A stretch of DNA of 64,000 nt, from positions 4,984,006 to 5,048,005 of the forward strand of contig NZ_CP107930.1 in the NCBI RefSeq assembly GCF_036021035.1. Direction: 5' to 3'. Under the pieces are notes generated by a model. It did no database searches. It saw nothing but the letters and a program-made list of their open reading frames with translations, and had not been told where the DNA came from. This DNA is from Kineococcus sp. NBC_00420 (GTDB taxonomy: Bacteria; Actinomycetota; Actinomycetes; Actinomycetales; Kineococcaceae). Positions 1 to 8,601 of the stretch are shown in pieces. Position 1 is the stretch's first letter. The number at the start of each line of letters is the position of its first letter. A program made the position numbers and the translations under genes.

Positions 1-1
1 C

Positions 2-403
2 GCCGCGGTGTTCGGGGTGGTCCTCACCCAGGCGGTCTCGACCCTGCTCATCAGCTACGTCGTCATCCTGCCCGCGATGATGTGGTTGCGGCACAAGCAC
101 GACGTCCCGCGTCCCTACCAGGTCCCCGGCGGCCTCAGGGGCTACACCGTCCTGCTGACGATCATGTACGCCTTCGTCCTCCTCGGCTCCGTCGCGGCGA
201 TCGTCCCGGGCGTCCTGGAGGGCTGGCTGGGGCTCGACTACGACTTCCTCGACGAGTGGGGGGTCAGCCGGGGCAGCTTTGAGGTGTTCACCGTGGGCAC
301 CCTCGTCGTCGTGATCGCCGCGGCGCTCGTGGGCCGGGCCGTCGGCGGCGCCCGCGACGAACTCGCCGTGCCCCTTGCGGAACCGGAAGCGTCCCGACGC
401 TAG
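2..403 (+). CDS. APC-family amino acid permease, C-terminal part (partial)
   Basis: The gene enters from the left edge, so only about 133 C-terminal residues are visible. They hold two or three hydrophobic membrane segments and the pattern RHKHDVPRPYQVPGG just after a helix. This kind of charged loop, with a PY/PGG motif, is typical of the last loops of amino acid/polyamine/organocation (APC) permeases. The tail is charged and ends in a short acidic and arginine-rich stretch in the cytoplasm. Substrate cannot be told from this fragment. It converges on the TetR gene with a 12-base gap. Confidence 0.65.
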   Translation, partial: AAVFGVVLTQAVSTLLISYVVILPAMMWLRHKHDVPRPYQVPGGLRGYTVLLTIMYAFVLLGSVAAIVPGVLEGWLGLDYDFLDEWGVSRGSFEVFTVGTLVVVIAAALVGRAVGGARDELAVPLAEPEASRR

Positions 404-415
404 GGGCCGGGCGCC

Positions 416-991
416 TCAGTCGGGGTGGTCGGGGCTCAGCGGCCACCACGGCGGCACGAGCAGGGCGAAGTCGTCGAGGAACGCCTCCGGGTCGCGGGGG
501 GCCTCGCCCGCGAGCCACACCGAGACCGCACCGACCGTGCCGTCGGCCACGAAGCGGGCCACGAGCTCCGGGTCGGCGACGGGGGAGCGGACCGCCCCGC
601 GCTCGACGAGGAGACGGATGGAGGCACGGAAGTGCTCGCTCAACAGCGAGCGCAACGAGGCGTCCGCGGCGCTCGCGAGGCTGCGCAGGTAGACGTCGCG
701 GTGGCTCTCGAGGTGGTGCAGCACCGCGAGCGTGGTGTCGCGGACGGCGACGTCCCACGCGCGCTCGTGCGCCCCGCCCAGGAAGCGTTCGCGGGCCTCG
801 TCCAGCTCCCCGCGCAGCACCGCGCGGAGCAGGCCGGAAGGGGAGTCGCTGTGCTCGTAGAACGTGGACCGGTGCACCCCCGCGGCGCGGGCGATCTCCG
901 CGACGGACAGGGTCTCCGGGTTCTTGACCGCGGCCAGTTCGAGCACCGCGGCCGAGAGTCGCTCGAAACTGCGCCGAGCTCGAGCGTCCAC
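416..991 (-). CDS. TetR/AcrR-family transcriptional regulator
   Basis: A 191-residue protein with the usual TetR layout. The N-terminal helix-turn-helix reads SVAEIARAAGVHRSTFYEHSD (about residues 29-49), and the C-terminal helical ligand domain is divergent. The ligand and targets cannot be predicted. The GTG start at 991 lies six bases after a TAGGGT -10 box, so the mRNA is probably leaderless and the annotated start is likely right. The neighbours are a permease fragment and a YnfA-like gene, and nothing links them functionally. Confidence 0.85.
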   Translation of the reverse strand: MDARARRSFERLSAAVLELAAVKNPETLSVAEIARAAGVHRSTFYEHSDSPSGLLRAVLRGELDEARERFLGGAHERAWDVAVRDTTLAVLHHLESHRDVYLRSLASAADASLRSLLSEHFRASIRLLVERGAVRSPVADPELVARFVADGTVGAVSVWLAGEAPRDPEAFLDDFALLVPPWWPLSPDHPD

Positions 992-997
992 CGTCCG

Positions 998-1003
998 ACC
1001 CTA
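998..1003 (-). promoter_or_regulatory. -10 box (TAGGGT) of the TetR gene
   Basis: TAGGGT on the minus strand ends six bases before the GTG at 991. This spacing would place the transcription start on the start codon (leaderless). No clear -35 box is visible. Confidence 0.5.
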
Positions 1004-1043
1004 CCGTTCGACGTGCGCGACGGGTGTCGGCGTCCGGGCGCCG

Positions 1044-1379
1044 CTACGACGGGCGGGGGGCGTACACGATCAGGCCCACGCCGACGAGGCAGACCAGTGC
1101 CCCGGCGACGTCGAAGCGGTCCGGGCGGTACCCGTCGACGAGCGCGCCCCAGAGCAGCGAGCCGGCCACGAACACCCCGCCGTAGGCGGCGAGGACGCGT
1201 CCGAACTGCGCGTTCGGCTGCAACGTCGCGGCGAACCCGTAGAGACCGAGGGCGATGACCCCCGCGCCGATCCAGGCGATCCCGCGGTGCTCGCGCACGC
1301 CCTGCCAGACCAGCCACGCCCCGCCGATCTCCAGCAGGGCGGCGAGCACGAACAGGGAGATCGAGCGCAGGGCGTCCAC
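1044..1379 (-). CDS. YnfA/UPF0060-family small membrane protein
   Basis: 111 residues, almost all hydrophobic, with four predicted membrane helices. It carries the UPF0060 (YnfA) features [13 protein letters not shown] near the N terminus and [19 protein letters not shown] in the third helix. Family members resemble small multidrug resistance proteins, but their function is poorly established. GTG start at 1379 is preceded by TAGGTT seven bases upstream, which suggests a leaderless transcript. A strong hairpin (1405-1436) separates it from the dehydrogenase gene upstream on the same strand. Confidence 0.85.
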   Translation of the reverse strand: MDALRSISLFVLAALLEIGGAWLVWQGVREHRGIAWIGAGVIALGLYGFAATLQPNAQFGRVLAAYGGVFVAGSLLWGALVDGYRPDRFDVAGALVCLVGVGLIVYAPRPS

Positions 1380-1386
1380 GGGGCGG

Positions 1387-1392
1387 AACCTA
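1387..1392 (-). promoter_or_regulatory. -10 box (TAGGTT) of the YnfA-like gene
   Basis: TAGGTT on the minus strand, seven bases before the GTG start at 1379, consistent with leaderless transcription. Confidence 0.45.
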
Positions 1393-1404
1393 CCCGCGAA
1401 CGCA

Positions 1405-1436
1405 CGACGGGACCGCTCCGGTGAGCGGTCCCGTCG
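1405..1436 (-). terminator. Hairpin terminator after the glycerol dehydrogenase-like gene
   Basis: A perfect 14-bp inverted repeat (arms 1405-1418 and 1423-1436) with a 4-base loop, 16 bases past the stop of the gene at 1452-2603. There is no U-tract, as is common for terminator hairpins in high-GC actinobacteria. Confidence 0.75.
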
Positions 1437-1451
1437 CGCTGCCGGGGATTC

Positions 1452-2603
1452 TCAGTGCCCGGCGACGTACTTCACCGGCGCGGGCAGGCCGGCCTCGGCG
1501 CGGACCCGCGTCGCGAAACCCTCGATCGAACGCAGGGCCGAGACGACGTCGGCGGGACGCACCGCGAACGGCATCGAGTGGATGGTCTCGCTCGGGACCG
1601 TCGCGGCCTGCGCGACCGCGGTGAGGGTGTCGACGTCGTCGACGCCGAGCCCGATCTCGGTGAGCGTGTTCGGCAGACCGACCCGGGTCGTGAACTCGAC
1701 GAAGTCACGGATCTCGGACGTGGGCGCACCCTCGAGGACGAGCTGGGCCAGCGACCCGATGTTGACCTTCTGCCCGTGCGCGAGGCCGTGCGCCTGCGGG
1801 GCGGCGGTCAGGCCGTTGTGGATGGCGTGCGCCGCGGCGAGACCGCCGGACTCGAAGCCGAGGCCCGAGAGCAGCGTGTTGGCCTCGATGACCTTCTCCA
1901 CGGCCGGGGTGACGAGGTGGTCGCGCACGGCGTCGAGGGCGGGGAGGGCGTTCTCCCACAGGATGTCCCACGACAACCGGGCGAGCGCGGTGCCGGCCTG
2001 GGTGGGCAGTCCGCCGGCCATCGTCGCCGACCCGGACTTCGCGGTCGCGCGGGCCTCGAGCCACGTCGCGAGCGCGTCGCCCACGCCGGCGGCGAGCAGC
2101 TTCACGGGGGCGTTGGCGACGACCTGGGAGTCGATGAGGACGAGGTCGGGGTTGCGCGGGAAGAAGCGGTACTCCAGGAAGGCGCCCTCGTCGGTGTAGA
2201 CGACGGCCAGCGCCGAGGTGGGGGCGTCGGTCGAGGCGACGGTGGGCACGCTGGCCCAGCGGATCCCGGCGAGGTGGCCGGCGGACTTCACGGCGTCGAT
2301 GGTGGAACCGCCGCCGAGGCCGACGAGGACGTCCGCCCCGGTGTCCGCCACGACCTGGACGAGGCGGTCGATGGTCCCGACCGTGGCGAGGCCGGAGAAC
2401 ACGTCGCGGTGCACGGGCAGCCCGGCGCTGCGCAGCGACGCCTCGACGTCGTGTCCGACGAAGCCCCAGACGACGTCGTCGGCGACGAGGACCGGGTTCT
2501 CGCCGACGGCGGCGAGGTACTCGCCGACCTTGGTGAGGGCTCCCGGGCCCTGGACGTAGCGACCGGGGCTCATGACGGTGCGGATGGTGGTCTCGGCAGG
2601 CAT
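1452..2603 (-). CDS. gldA: Glycerol dehydrogenase-like iron-containing alcohol dehydrogenase
   Basis: 383 residues, the usual size for GldA. It has the NAD-binding GLGGGSTIDAVKSAG loop (about residues 95-109). Metal-ligand candidates are the Asp in VGDALATW and the His residues in AAHAIHNGL and APQAHGLAHGQKVN, matching the Asp/His/His site of glycerol dehydrogenases. The likely reaction is NAD-dependent oxidation of glycerol to dihydroxyacetone, though related enzymes act on sn-glycerol-1-phosphate or other polyols. ATG start with a GGAG ribosome site six bases upstream. It is transcribed alone, away from the ABC operon, and ends at a strong hairpin. Confidence 0.8.
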   Translation of the reverse strand: MPAETTIRTVMSPGRYVQGPGALTKVGEYLAAVGENPVLVADDVVWGFVGHDVEASLRSAGLPVHRDVFSGLATVGTIDRLVQVVADTGADVLVGLGGGSTIDAVKSAGHLAGIRWASVPTVASTDAPTSALAVVYTDEGAFLEYRFFPRNPDLVLIDSQVVANAPVKLLAAGVGDALATWLEARATAKSGSATMAGGLPTQAGTALARLSWDILWENALPALDAVRDHLVTPAVEKVIEANTLLSGLGFESGGLAAAHAIHNGLTAAPQAHGLAHGQKVNIGSLAQLVLEGAPTSEIRDFVEFTTRVGLPNTLTEIGLGVDDVDTLTAVAQAATVPSETIHSMPFAVRPADVVSALRSIEGFATRVRAEAGLPAPVKYVAGH

Positions 2604-2718
2604 GCCGACTCCTTCGACGATCGTCCTTCGTGGATGTTTCGTTCGTGAAGGAGCCTAGACCTCCTCCAAGCTTCAACCATCCGGGGGGTTCGCCGTCGGG
2701 CGCGGCCCGGCTCGTGAG

Positions 2719-2724
2719 TAGGGT
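2719..2724 (+). promoter_or_regulatory. -10 box (TAGGGT) of the ABC/RutA-like operon
   Basis: TAGGGT ends six bases before the ATG at 2731, so the first gene of the operon is probably read from a leaderless mRNA. No convincing -35 box is visible. Confidence 0.5.
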
Positions 2725-2730
2725 CACCCC

Positions 2731-3609
2731 ATGTTCTGCGAGCAGCCGTCCGAGGCCTCCGCCACGGCAGAGCTGCCGCCCTTCGTGGAGGTCCAGGACG
2801 CCTGCAAGACGTACCCGACCCGCGAGGGTGTCGTCCACGCCCTCGACCACGTCGCCCTGCAGGTGCCGCGGGGACGCTTCGTCAGCGTCATCGGCCCCTC
2901 CGGCTGCGGGAAGTCGACGCTGCTGCGGATGATCGCCGGCCTCGAGCAGCCCGACGGCGGGTCGGTCCGGATCTGCGGGCGCAGCGCCGCCGAGGCGGGG
3001 GCGGACAAGATGATCGGTTTCGTCCCGCAGGTCCCCGCGCTGCTGCCGTGGCTCGACGTCCTCGGCAACGTCCAGGTCCTGGACAAGGTGAACCGCGCGG
3101 GCACGGCACGCCGTCGCCGCAGCACGCCCAGCACTCCCGGTGCGCCCGGACTGGCCTCCGACCCGGTGGCCCTGCTCACCCGCCTCGGCCTCGGTGACGT
3201 CCTGCACCGCAAACCCCGCGCGCTCTCGGGGGGCATGCAGCAGCGGACGGCCATCGCCCGCGCCTTCGCCCTCCAGCCCGACGTCCTGCTCATGGACGAA
3301 CCGTTCTCGGCCCTCGACGAGTTCACCCGCGAGGCCGCCCAGCTGCAACTGCTCGACGTGTGGCAGGAACTGCGGACGACGGTCGTCTTCGTCACCCACT
3401 CCATCGCCGAAGCCGTCCTGCTCTCCGACACCGTCGTCGTGATGGCCGCCCGGCCGGGGCGCATCGCGGGCGTCGTCGAGATCGGGCTGGACCGGCCCCG
3501 CCACCACGGGTTGCTGGACTCCGCGGGCATGCACGAGCACGAGCACCGGATCCGCCAGGTCCTCGAGACCGCGTGGAACCCCCTCGACCCCTCGCAGGAC
3601 GTCGCGTGA
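2731..3609 (+). CDS. NitT/TauT-family ABC transporter, ATP-binding protein
   Basis: 292 residues with a complete nucleotide-binding domain: Walker A GPSGCGKST (55-63), Q-loop at Q100, signature ALSGGMQQR (164-172), Walker B VLLMDEP (185-191) and the switch THS. The MDEPFSALDEFTR segment is characteristic of the SsuB/TauB/NrtD type. A low-complexity insert rich in Arg, Ser and Thr lies at about 121-143, between the Q-loop and the signature, and is unusual. It overlaps the permease gene by four bases (GTGA) and leads an operon with the permease, a lipoprotein, a RutA-like and a RutB-like enzyme. It should energise import of the substrate those enzymes degrade. Confidence 0.93.
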   Translation: MFCEQPSEASATAELPPFVEVQDACKTYPTREGVVHALDHVALQVPRGRFVSVIGPSGCGKSTLLRMIAGLEQPDGGSVRICGRSAAEAGADKMIGFVPQVPALLPWLDVLGNVQVLDKVNRAGTARRRRSTPSTPGAPGLASDPVALLTRLGLGDVLHRKPRALSGGMQQRTAIARAFALQPDVLLMDEPFSALDEFTREAAQLQLLDVWQELRTTVVFVTHSIAEAVLLSDTVVVMAARPGRIAGVVEIGLDRPRHHGLLDSAGMHEHEHRIRQVLETAWNPLDPSQDVA

Positions 3610-4367
3610 GGATCCTGCACCCCCGGTTCTGGCTCCCGACGGTGCTGGCGCTGGTCGTCGTCGCGCTGCTCTGGAGCTGGGTCGCGCAGGACAACCCCTA
3701 CGTCCTGCCGACGTTGTCGAGCGTGGGTCAGCAGTTCCGCGAGGACCCGAACCTCTACCTGAGCAACGCGGGAACGACGTTGCAGGAGGCCCTGGTCGGC
3801 CTGGTGTTCGGCACCGTCGGGGCGGTCGTGCTCGCCGTGCTGGTGGCCGAGTCGCGGATCCTCTGGCGGGCGTCGATGCCGTTGGCGGTGATCCTCAGCG
3901 TCACCCCCGTCGTCGCGATCGCCCCGGCGCTCGTCGTCGCGTTCGGGTTCGGCATGACCCCCAAGTACATCGTGACCGGTCTCATCACGTTCTTCCCCGT
4001 CCTGATGAACACCGTCACGGGGTTGCGCTCGGTCGACCGGCACGTGCTCCAGGTCTTCCGGACGGTGAACGCGTCCCGCCTCGACGTCCTGGTCCGGTTG
4101 CGCTTCCCCAGCGCGTTGCCGTACCTGTTCTCCGCCCTGCGGGTGGTGTTCCCGCTCTCGCTGGTGGGGGCCATCGTCGCGGAGTTCTCCGCCGCGGGGG
4201 CGAAGTCCGGGTTGGGCACGCTCATCAGCGTCGCGAGTTCGAACTCGCAGCTGGACCGGGTGTTCGCCGCCATCGCCTGTCTCGCCGCGATGGGTTCGCT
4301 GTTGTTGCTGCTCGTCACCACCGTCGAACGTCGTGCCCTGGCCTGGCACGAGTCGCAGTCCCGCTGA
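3606..4367 (+). CDS. NitT/TauT-family ABC transporter, permease
   Basis: 253 residues with about six membrane helices and the inner-membrane component signature around the segment TVNASRLDVLVRLRFPSALPY, which is the EAA-type loop that contacts the ATPase. The GTG start at 3606 overlaps the stop of the ATPase gene; the open frame runs further upstream, but only inside the ATPase gene. Family members (SsuC, TauC, ThiX) import sulfonates, nitrate, or pyrimidine precursors of thiamine. The enzymes downstream favour a pyrimidine-like substrate. Confidence 0.9.
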   Translation: MRILHPRFWLPTVLALVVVALLWSWVAQDNPYVLPTLSSVGQQFREDPNLYLSNAGTTLQEALVGLVFGTVGAVVLAVLVAESRILWRASMPLAVILSVTPVVAIAPALVVAFGFGMTPKYIVTGLITFFPVLMNTVTGLRSVDRHVLQVFRTVNASRLDVLVRLRFPSALPYLFSALRVVFPLSLVGAIVAEFSAAGAKSGLGTLISVASSNSQLDRVFAAIACLAAMGSLLLLLVTTVERRALAWHESQSR

Positions 4368-4387
4368 GAACACCGAGGAGACCCCCT

Positions 4388-5485
4388 GTGAGCCGTCCCC
4401 GCACCCCGCTCGCCGTCGGCGCGATCGCCGCCCTGCTGCTCGCCGGCTGCGGAGGTTCCGACGACGGCGCCGTCGACGGTGTCTCCACCCCCTCGGCGAC
4501 CAAGGGTTCCGCGGTCTCGGCGGAACGGTGCAAGGAGAACGAGGCCGCGGGGAAGATCACCTACATCACGGGTTTCCAGTACCAGGCCTCGGCCGGCATC
4601 CTCGATCCCATCGCGGCGAAGGCGCTGGGCTACTTCGACGCCCTCTGCCTCGACGTCGAGATCCAGCCGGGCACCGGTGAGACCGCGCAGAACGCCCAGC
4701 TCGTCGCGGCCGGCACGGCGCAGATCTCCTCCATCGCCGGCAACGGCGACGTCCTGGTGAACGTCGCCAACGGCGTCGACGTGCAGGCCGTGGCGATGTT
4801 CGGCCACGTCCCGGTGGCGACGCTCATGACCGAACCCGACATCACCGACCTCAAGCAGCTCGAGGGCACGACGCTGGGACAGAAGGGCGCGTTGCCGGTC
4901 ACCATCGAGGCCATGCTGCGCGCCGCGGGCGTCGACGTCTCGAAGATCACCCAGGTCGAGGTCGGCTACGACCCGACGGTGCTGGTCCGCGGACAGGTCC
5001 AGTCGCTGACCGGTTACAAGTCCAACGAACCGCTGACCCTGCAGGCCAAGGGGGAGAAGGTGAAGCTCTGGAACCCCGAGGACTACGGGGTTCCCGGCTC
5101 CATCGCGACGACCATCGTCAACCCGGCGTTCCTGAAGGACCACCGCAGCGCCGTCGAGGACTTCCTGCGGGCCCAGCTCAAGGCCTACGCCTACTGCGAG
5201 GACGACGCCGGCGAGTGCGTCGCCGACGCCGCGGAACTCTCCCAGGCCGGTTACGACACCGACCACAACGTCCAGGTGTGGCAGACGGAGTCCAAGCTCG
5301 TCGACGACTCGTTGCCGCAGGGCCAGGTGCTTGGTCAGATCGACGACACCGCCGTCCGGACCGAGGGGGACTTCCTCGTGCGGATGGGTCAGATCCCCGC
5401 GGTGCCGGACCTGAGCACCCTCGTCGTGCCCGACCTCGTGACCTCGCTCTACGCCGACGGTCAGCTCGTCTGGCCCGCACCGTGA
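4388..5485 (+). CDS. ABC transporter substrate-binding lipoprotein
   Basis: 365 residues, starting at GTG 4388 with a short signal peptide and a lipobox LAGC whose Cys is residue 21, so the mature protein is lipid-anchored on the outer face of the membrane. The rest resembles the NMT1/ThiY and SsuA solute-binding fold: YITGFQYQASAGILDPIAAKALGYF near the N terminus, followed by a conserved TGETAQNAQLVAAGTAQ region. It contains extra Cys residues (YCEDDAGECVAD) that could form a disulfide. Its stop overlaps the start of the RutA-like gene, which ties substrate capture directly to the oxygenase. Confidence 0.9.
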   Translation: MSRPRTPLAVGAIAALLLAGCGGSDDGAVDGVSTPSATKGSAVSAERCKENEAAGKITYITGFQYQASAGILDPIAAKALGYFDALCLDVEIQPGTGETAQNAQLVAAGTAQISSIAGNGDVLVNVANGVDVQAVAMFGHVPVATLMTEPDITDLKQLEGTTLGQKGALPVTIEAMLRAAGVDVSKITQVEVGYDPTVLVRGQVQSLTGYKSNEPLTLQAKGEKVKLWNPEDYGVPGSIATTIVNPAFLKDHRSAVEDFLRAQLKAYAYCEDDAGECVADAAELSQAGYDTDHNVQVWQTESKLVDDSLPQGQVLGQIDDTAVRTEGDFLVRMGQIPAVPDLSTLVVPDLVTSLYADGQLVWPAP

Positions 5486-6546
5486 ACGCCCCCACGACGG
5501 CGCCGACGGAGTTCGGCATCTTCCTGCCCATCGGCAACGGGGGCTGGATCATGTCCGACACGGCGCCGCACCCGCAGGCGACCTACGAGCACAACCGCGA
5601 GGCCGCGCTGGCGGCGGAACGCATCGGCCTCGACTTCGTGATGTCGATGGCGAAGTGGCGAGGTTACGGCGGTCGGACCGACCACTGGGGCGAGACCCTG
5701 GAGTCGATGACGATGATGTCGGCGCTGGCCGAGGCCACGCACCGGGTGAAGGTCTGGGCGACCGTCCACACCAACCTGTTCCACCCCGCGCTGGTGGCGA
5801 AGATGTTCGCCACCCTCGACCAGGTCTCCGGCGGGCGCTGCGGCATGAACGTCGTCGTGGGCGCCTACGAGCACGAGTTCTCCCAGATGGGGCAGTGGCG
5901 CGCGGACTTCAGCCACGACGACCGCTACCGCTACACCGAGGAGTGGATCGACCTCGTCGAACGGTTGTGGACGGAGGACTCCGTCACCGCCCGCGGGGAG
6001 TTCTTCACCCTCGACGACTGCCAGTCCCGCCCCCACCCCGCCCAGCGGCCGACGCTCATCGCGGCCGGCCGTTCGGCGGCCGGGATGCGGTTCCAGGCGG
6101 CCCACTGCGACGGGTCCTTCCTCACCGCCGAGGACCTGCCGGGCTTGCGGGCGGCCAGCCGCGACGTCAAGGCGATGGCCGCGCTGCGGGGTCGCTCGAT
6201 CAAGACCTACGCCATGCTCACCGTCGTGCTGGCCGAGACCGACGCGGCCGCGCAGGCGCGGTTCCGCGAGTACGGGCGCGGGTACGACGCCGAGGCCATC
6301 ACGAACATGAAGCTGTCCTGGGGTCTGCCGCTGGAACGTGCGATGTCCATGACGGCCGGGGACGAGGCGCACGAGGCGTTCCAGACCGCCGTCGTCGTGG
6401 GTGGTCCGGACTCCGTCGTGCGCCAGATCCAGGAGGTGGTGGGGGAGACCGGCCTCGACGGCATGATGCTCATCTTCCCCGACTACCTGCCGGACCTGGC
6501 CGCGTTCGGCGAGCAGGTGCTGCCCGCGTTGCGGGCAGGGGCGTGA
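5482..6546 (+). CDS. RutA-like LLM-class flavin-dependent monooxygenase
   Basis: 354 residues of the luciferase-like (LLM) flavin monooxygenase fold. The N-terminal FGIFLPIGNGGWIMS, then AKWRGYGGRTDHWGETLES and LDQVSGGRCGMNVVVGAYEHEFSQMG, closely follow the pattern of RutA, which uses FMNH2 and O2 to open the uracil ring. The C-terminal half diverges, so the true substrate could be another pyrimidine or a related N-heterocycle. The GTG start at 5482 overlaps the lipoprotein stop (GTGA), and the stop overlaps the next gene likewise, so all five genes look translationally coupled. No flavin reductase (RutF) gene is in the window. Confidence 0.85.
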   Translation: MNAPTTAPTEFGIFLPIGNGGWIMSDTAPHPQATYEHNREAALAAERIGLDFVMSMAKWRGYGGRTDHWGETLESMTMMSALAEATHRVKVWATVHTNLFHPALVAKMFATLDQVSGGRCGMNVVVGAYEHEFSQMGQWRADFSHDDRYRYTEEWIDLVERLWTEDSVTARGEFFTLDDCQSRPHPAQRPTLIAAGRSAAGMRFQAAHCDGSFLTAEDLPGLRAASRDVKAMAALRGRSIKTYAMLTVVLAETDAAAQARFREYGRGYDAEAITNMKLSWGLPLERAMSMTAGDEAHEAFQTAVVVGGPDSVVRQIQEVVGETGLDGMMLIFPDYLPDLAAFGEQVLPALRAGA

Positions 6547-7178
6547 GCGACCCGCGGCTGGAACTCCTGCGCGACCTCCCAGGGGCGCTGCTGGTCGTCG
6601 ACGTACAGCGCTCCTTCGCCGATCCGGAGGTCCTGGCCCACCTGTCCGAGACCGCCCGCGCCGACGTCGCCGCCGCGGTGCTGGGGGTCCGGGCCGCGAT
6701 CGACCTGGCCCGGGCCGGGGGGACGGCCGTCGTCTGGCTGCGGCTGCGGGTCCCGCCGGACAACCCGTGGCCGGCGTCGAACTGGTTCCGCGGTCGGGCC
6801 CCGGACGACCCGTGGCCGACCGAGTGGGAACCCTGCGTCGAGGGCACCGCCGGCATCGAGTGGTACGCCGTGGAACCCCTCGACGAAGAACTCGTCCTCG
6901 ACAAGCGGACCTACGACGGTTTCGCCGGGACCGGGTTGGCGGAGACGTTGCACGGGTGGGGGACCGGGTGGGTCGCGGTCACCGGGCTCACCGGCGACTG
7001 CTGCGTCCTGGAGACGGCCGGGTCCGCCTTCACCCACGGTTTCCGGACCCTCGTGGTGGCCGACGCCACCGCCTCCCACGACCGGGCCACCCACGACGCG
7101 GCCCTGCGGGTGCTGGCCGAGCACAGCGCGGTGGTCGTGGACCTCGCCGAGATCGAGGACCTGCTGCTCACGCCCTGA
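6543..7178 (+). CDS. Isochorismatase-family cysteine hydrolase, RutB-like
   Basis: 211 residues with the isochorismatase-like hydrolase fold. The N-terminal ALLVVDVQRSFADP holds the catalytic Asp. The catalytic Cys lies in VTGLTGDCCVLETAGSAF, and the base Lys in LVLDKRTYDGFAGTGL. RutB of this family hydrolyses ureidoacrylate or its peroxy form made by RutA. Placement directly after a RutA-like gene, with a four-base overlap, supports the same two-step ring opening. It converges on the anti-sigma gene and overlaps it by 11 bases. Confidence 0.85.
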   Translation: MSDPRLELLRDLPGALLVVDVQRSFADPEVLAHLSETARADVAAAVLGVRAAIDLARAGGTAVVWLRLRVPPDNPWPASNWFRGRAPDDPWPTEWEPCVEGTAGIEWYAVEPLDEELVLDKRTYDGFAGTGLAETLHGWGTGWVAVTGLTGDCCVLETAGSAFTHGFRTLVVADATASHDRATHDAALRVLAEHSAVVVDLAEIEDLLLTP

Positions 7179-7962
7179 CGGTCAACGTCCCCCGCAGGAC
7201 GCTGTCGGAGGAGTGACCGGGGTTCCCGTCGAGGGGTTCCCGGGAGACGTCGACGACGTCGAAACGGCCGAGGTCCAGGTCGGCGGGCAGCGTCACCGAC
7301 ATGGCCATGCCCGCCCCGGCGCCCGGGTCCGGGCTGAGGAAGCCCAACGGCACCAGGCCCCCGTCGGCGTCGAGCAGCCACGCCTCGAGGAAACCGTCGG
7401 GCACCGCCGCCACCCCGGAGATCCGCAGTTCCAGACGTCGGCTCCCGCCGGCCTCGGTGACGTCGGCGCTGCCGCTGCCGGACCCGGCCAGCGGTTCCAG
7501 CGCGGCGGTGGACACGACGGCCTGCGCGGGCGCCGCGGTCGTGGGTTCCGCCGGGCCGGAGAGCGCCCTCGTCCCCAGCGCACCGACGCCCAGGCCGACG
7601 AGGGCGGCCGCGGCCACCGGCACCCACCGCGGCCGGCGGAGCGGACGCGGGGTGTCCGCCCGGCGCAGGGGGACGACGACCGGTGCGCTCGCCGTGGGGG
7701 CACCGGAGCCGGCGGGGTCGATGCCGAGCTCGCGGGCGACGTCCTCCCAGGTCCCGGCCGGGACCGGGACGGGGGTCACCGACTCCTGCGACCGGGCCGA
7801 GCCGACCACGCGGCTGATCTCGGCGACCTCGGTGCGACAGGTGGCGCAGGCCTCGAGGTGGGCGTGCACCTCCGGTGCGACCTCCTCCCCCAGGGCGAGC
7901 AGCACGACGACGTCCTCGGTGAGGTGTTCCGCCGCCGTCGGGGGCGTCTCATCGATCGGCAC
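7168..7962 (-). CDS. Anti-sigma factor with zinc-binding N terminus and RskA-type C-terminal domain
   Basis: 264 residues. The N terminus has an HLEACATC (HX3CX2C, residues 35-42) zinc-binding anti-sigma motif. One membrane helix lies at about 113-130, and the extracytoplasmic part carries the RskA signature of an LRISGVAAVP...EAWLLDADGGLVPLG strand pair. It should hold the neighbouring ECF sigma factor at the membrane until proteolysis releases it. The start overlaps the end of the sigma gene by 14 bases, as usual for such pairs. Confidence 0.9.
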   Translation of the reverse strand: MPIDETPPTAAEHLTEDVVVLLALGEEVAPEVHAHLEACATCRTEVAEISRVVGSARSQESVTPVPVPAGTWEDVARELGIDPAGSGAPTASAPVVVPLRRADTPRPLRRPRWVPVAAAALVGLGVGALGTRALSGPAEPTTAAPAQAVVSTAALEPLAGSGSGSADVTEAGGSRRLELRISGVAAVPDGFLEAWLLDADGGLVPLGFLSPDPGAGAGMAMSVTLPADLDLGRFDVVDVSREPLDGNPGHSSDSVLRGTLTVRA

Positions 7963-8551
7963 TGTCGTCCTCCAGGCGCGATCGCAACCGGCGCAGGGAC
8001 CGCCGGAGGTGGCTCTTCACGGTACCCACCGGCAGGCCCGTGCGTTCGGCGATCTGGACCTGGGTGAGGTCCTCGAAGAACGCGAGCCGGACGACGGTGC
8101 GCTGCGGTTCCCCGAGGCCGTCGACCTCCGCGAGCAGGACGAGGCGGTCGGTGGCCACGTCCTGCGGTGCGGCCTCCAGCACGACGGTGCTGTCGCCGCC
8201 GCGCAGCAGCTCCGGGTCGGTGACGACCTCGGGACGGTAGCGGGTCGCCAGCGCGTCGGCGATGCGGTGCCGGGCGATACCCACGAGCCACGCCGGGAAC
8301 GAGGCCGCGGAGGGGTCGAAGCGTTCCCGCGACCGCCACGCCGACACGAACACGTTCTGCACGACGTCCTGCGCGTCGGCCTCGTCGAGACGACGCCGCG
8401 CGAGCCCGTTGACGAGCGGGGCCCACCGCTCGAACGCCTCGCGCAGCCCGCGTTCGTCTCCCGCAGCGACGGCCCGGCCGACCGCGGCGTCGTCCCACGA
8501 CGCAGGGTCGGTCCAGTCCGCCGCCGGCGACGGGCTCGGCCGGGGGCTCAC
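7949..8551 (-). CDS. ECF RNA polymerase sigma factor (SigK/RskA-type pair)
   Basis: About 200 residues with region 2 (LDEADAQDVVQNVFVSAWRSRERFD, DAQDVVQ being the core contact) and region 4 (LTQVQIAERTGLPVGTVKSHL) helix-turn-helix. The start is uncertain: GTG codons at 8551, 8557 and 8560 are all in frame, and an open frame continues further upstream over the sortase region without support. 8551 is chosen because the Pro/Ser-rich tail that follows is a plausible N terminus. Partner is the RskA-like protein immediately downstream. Likely targets include the exported proteins encoded upstream, by analogy to SigK regulons. Confidence 0.85.
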   Translation of the reverse strand: MSPRPSPSPAADWTDPASWDDAAVGRAVAAGDERGLREAFERWAPLVNGLARRRLDEADAQDVVQNVFVSAWRSRERFDPSAASFPAWLVGIARHRIADALATRYRPEVVTDPELLRGGDSTVVLEAAPQDVATDRLVLLAEVDGLGEPQRTVVRLAFFEDLTQVQIAERTGLPVGTVKSHLRRSLRRLRSRLEDDSADR

Positions 8552-8601
8552 GGGCACCACCGTAGGGGCCCCGACGGGCTGCGCCAGTCCACCGGTCCGG
8601 C

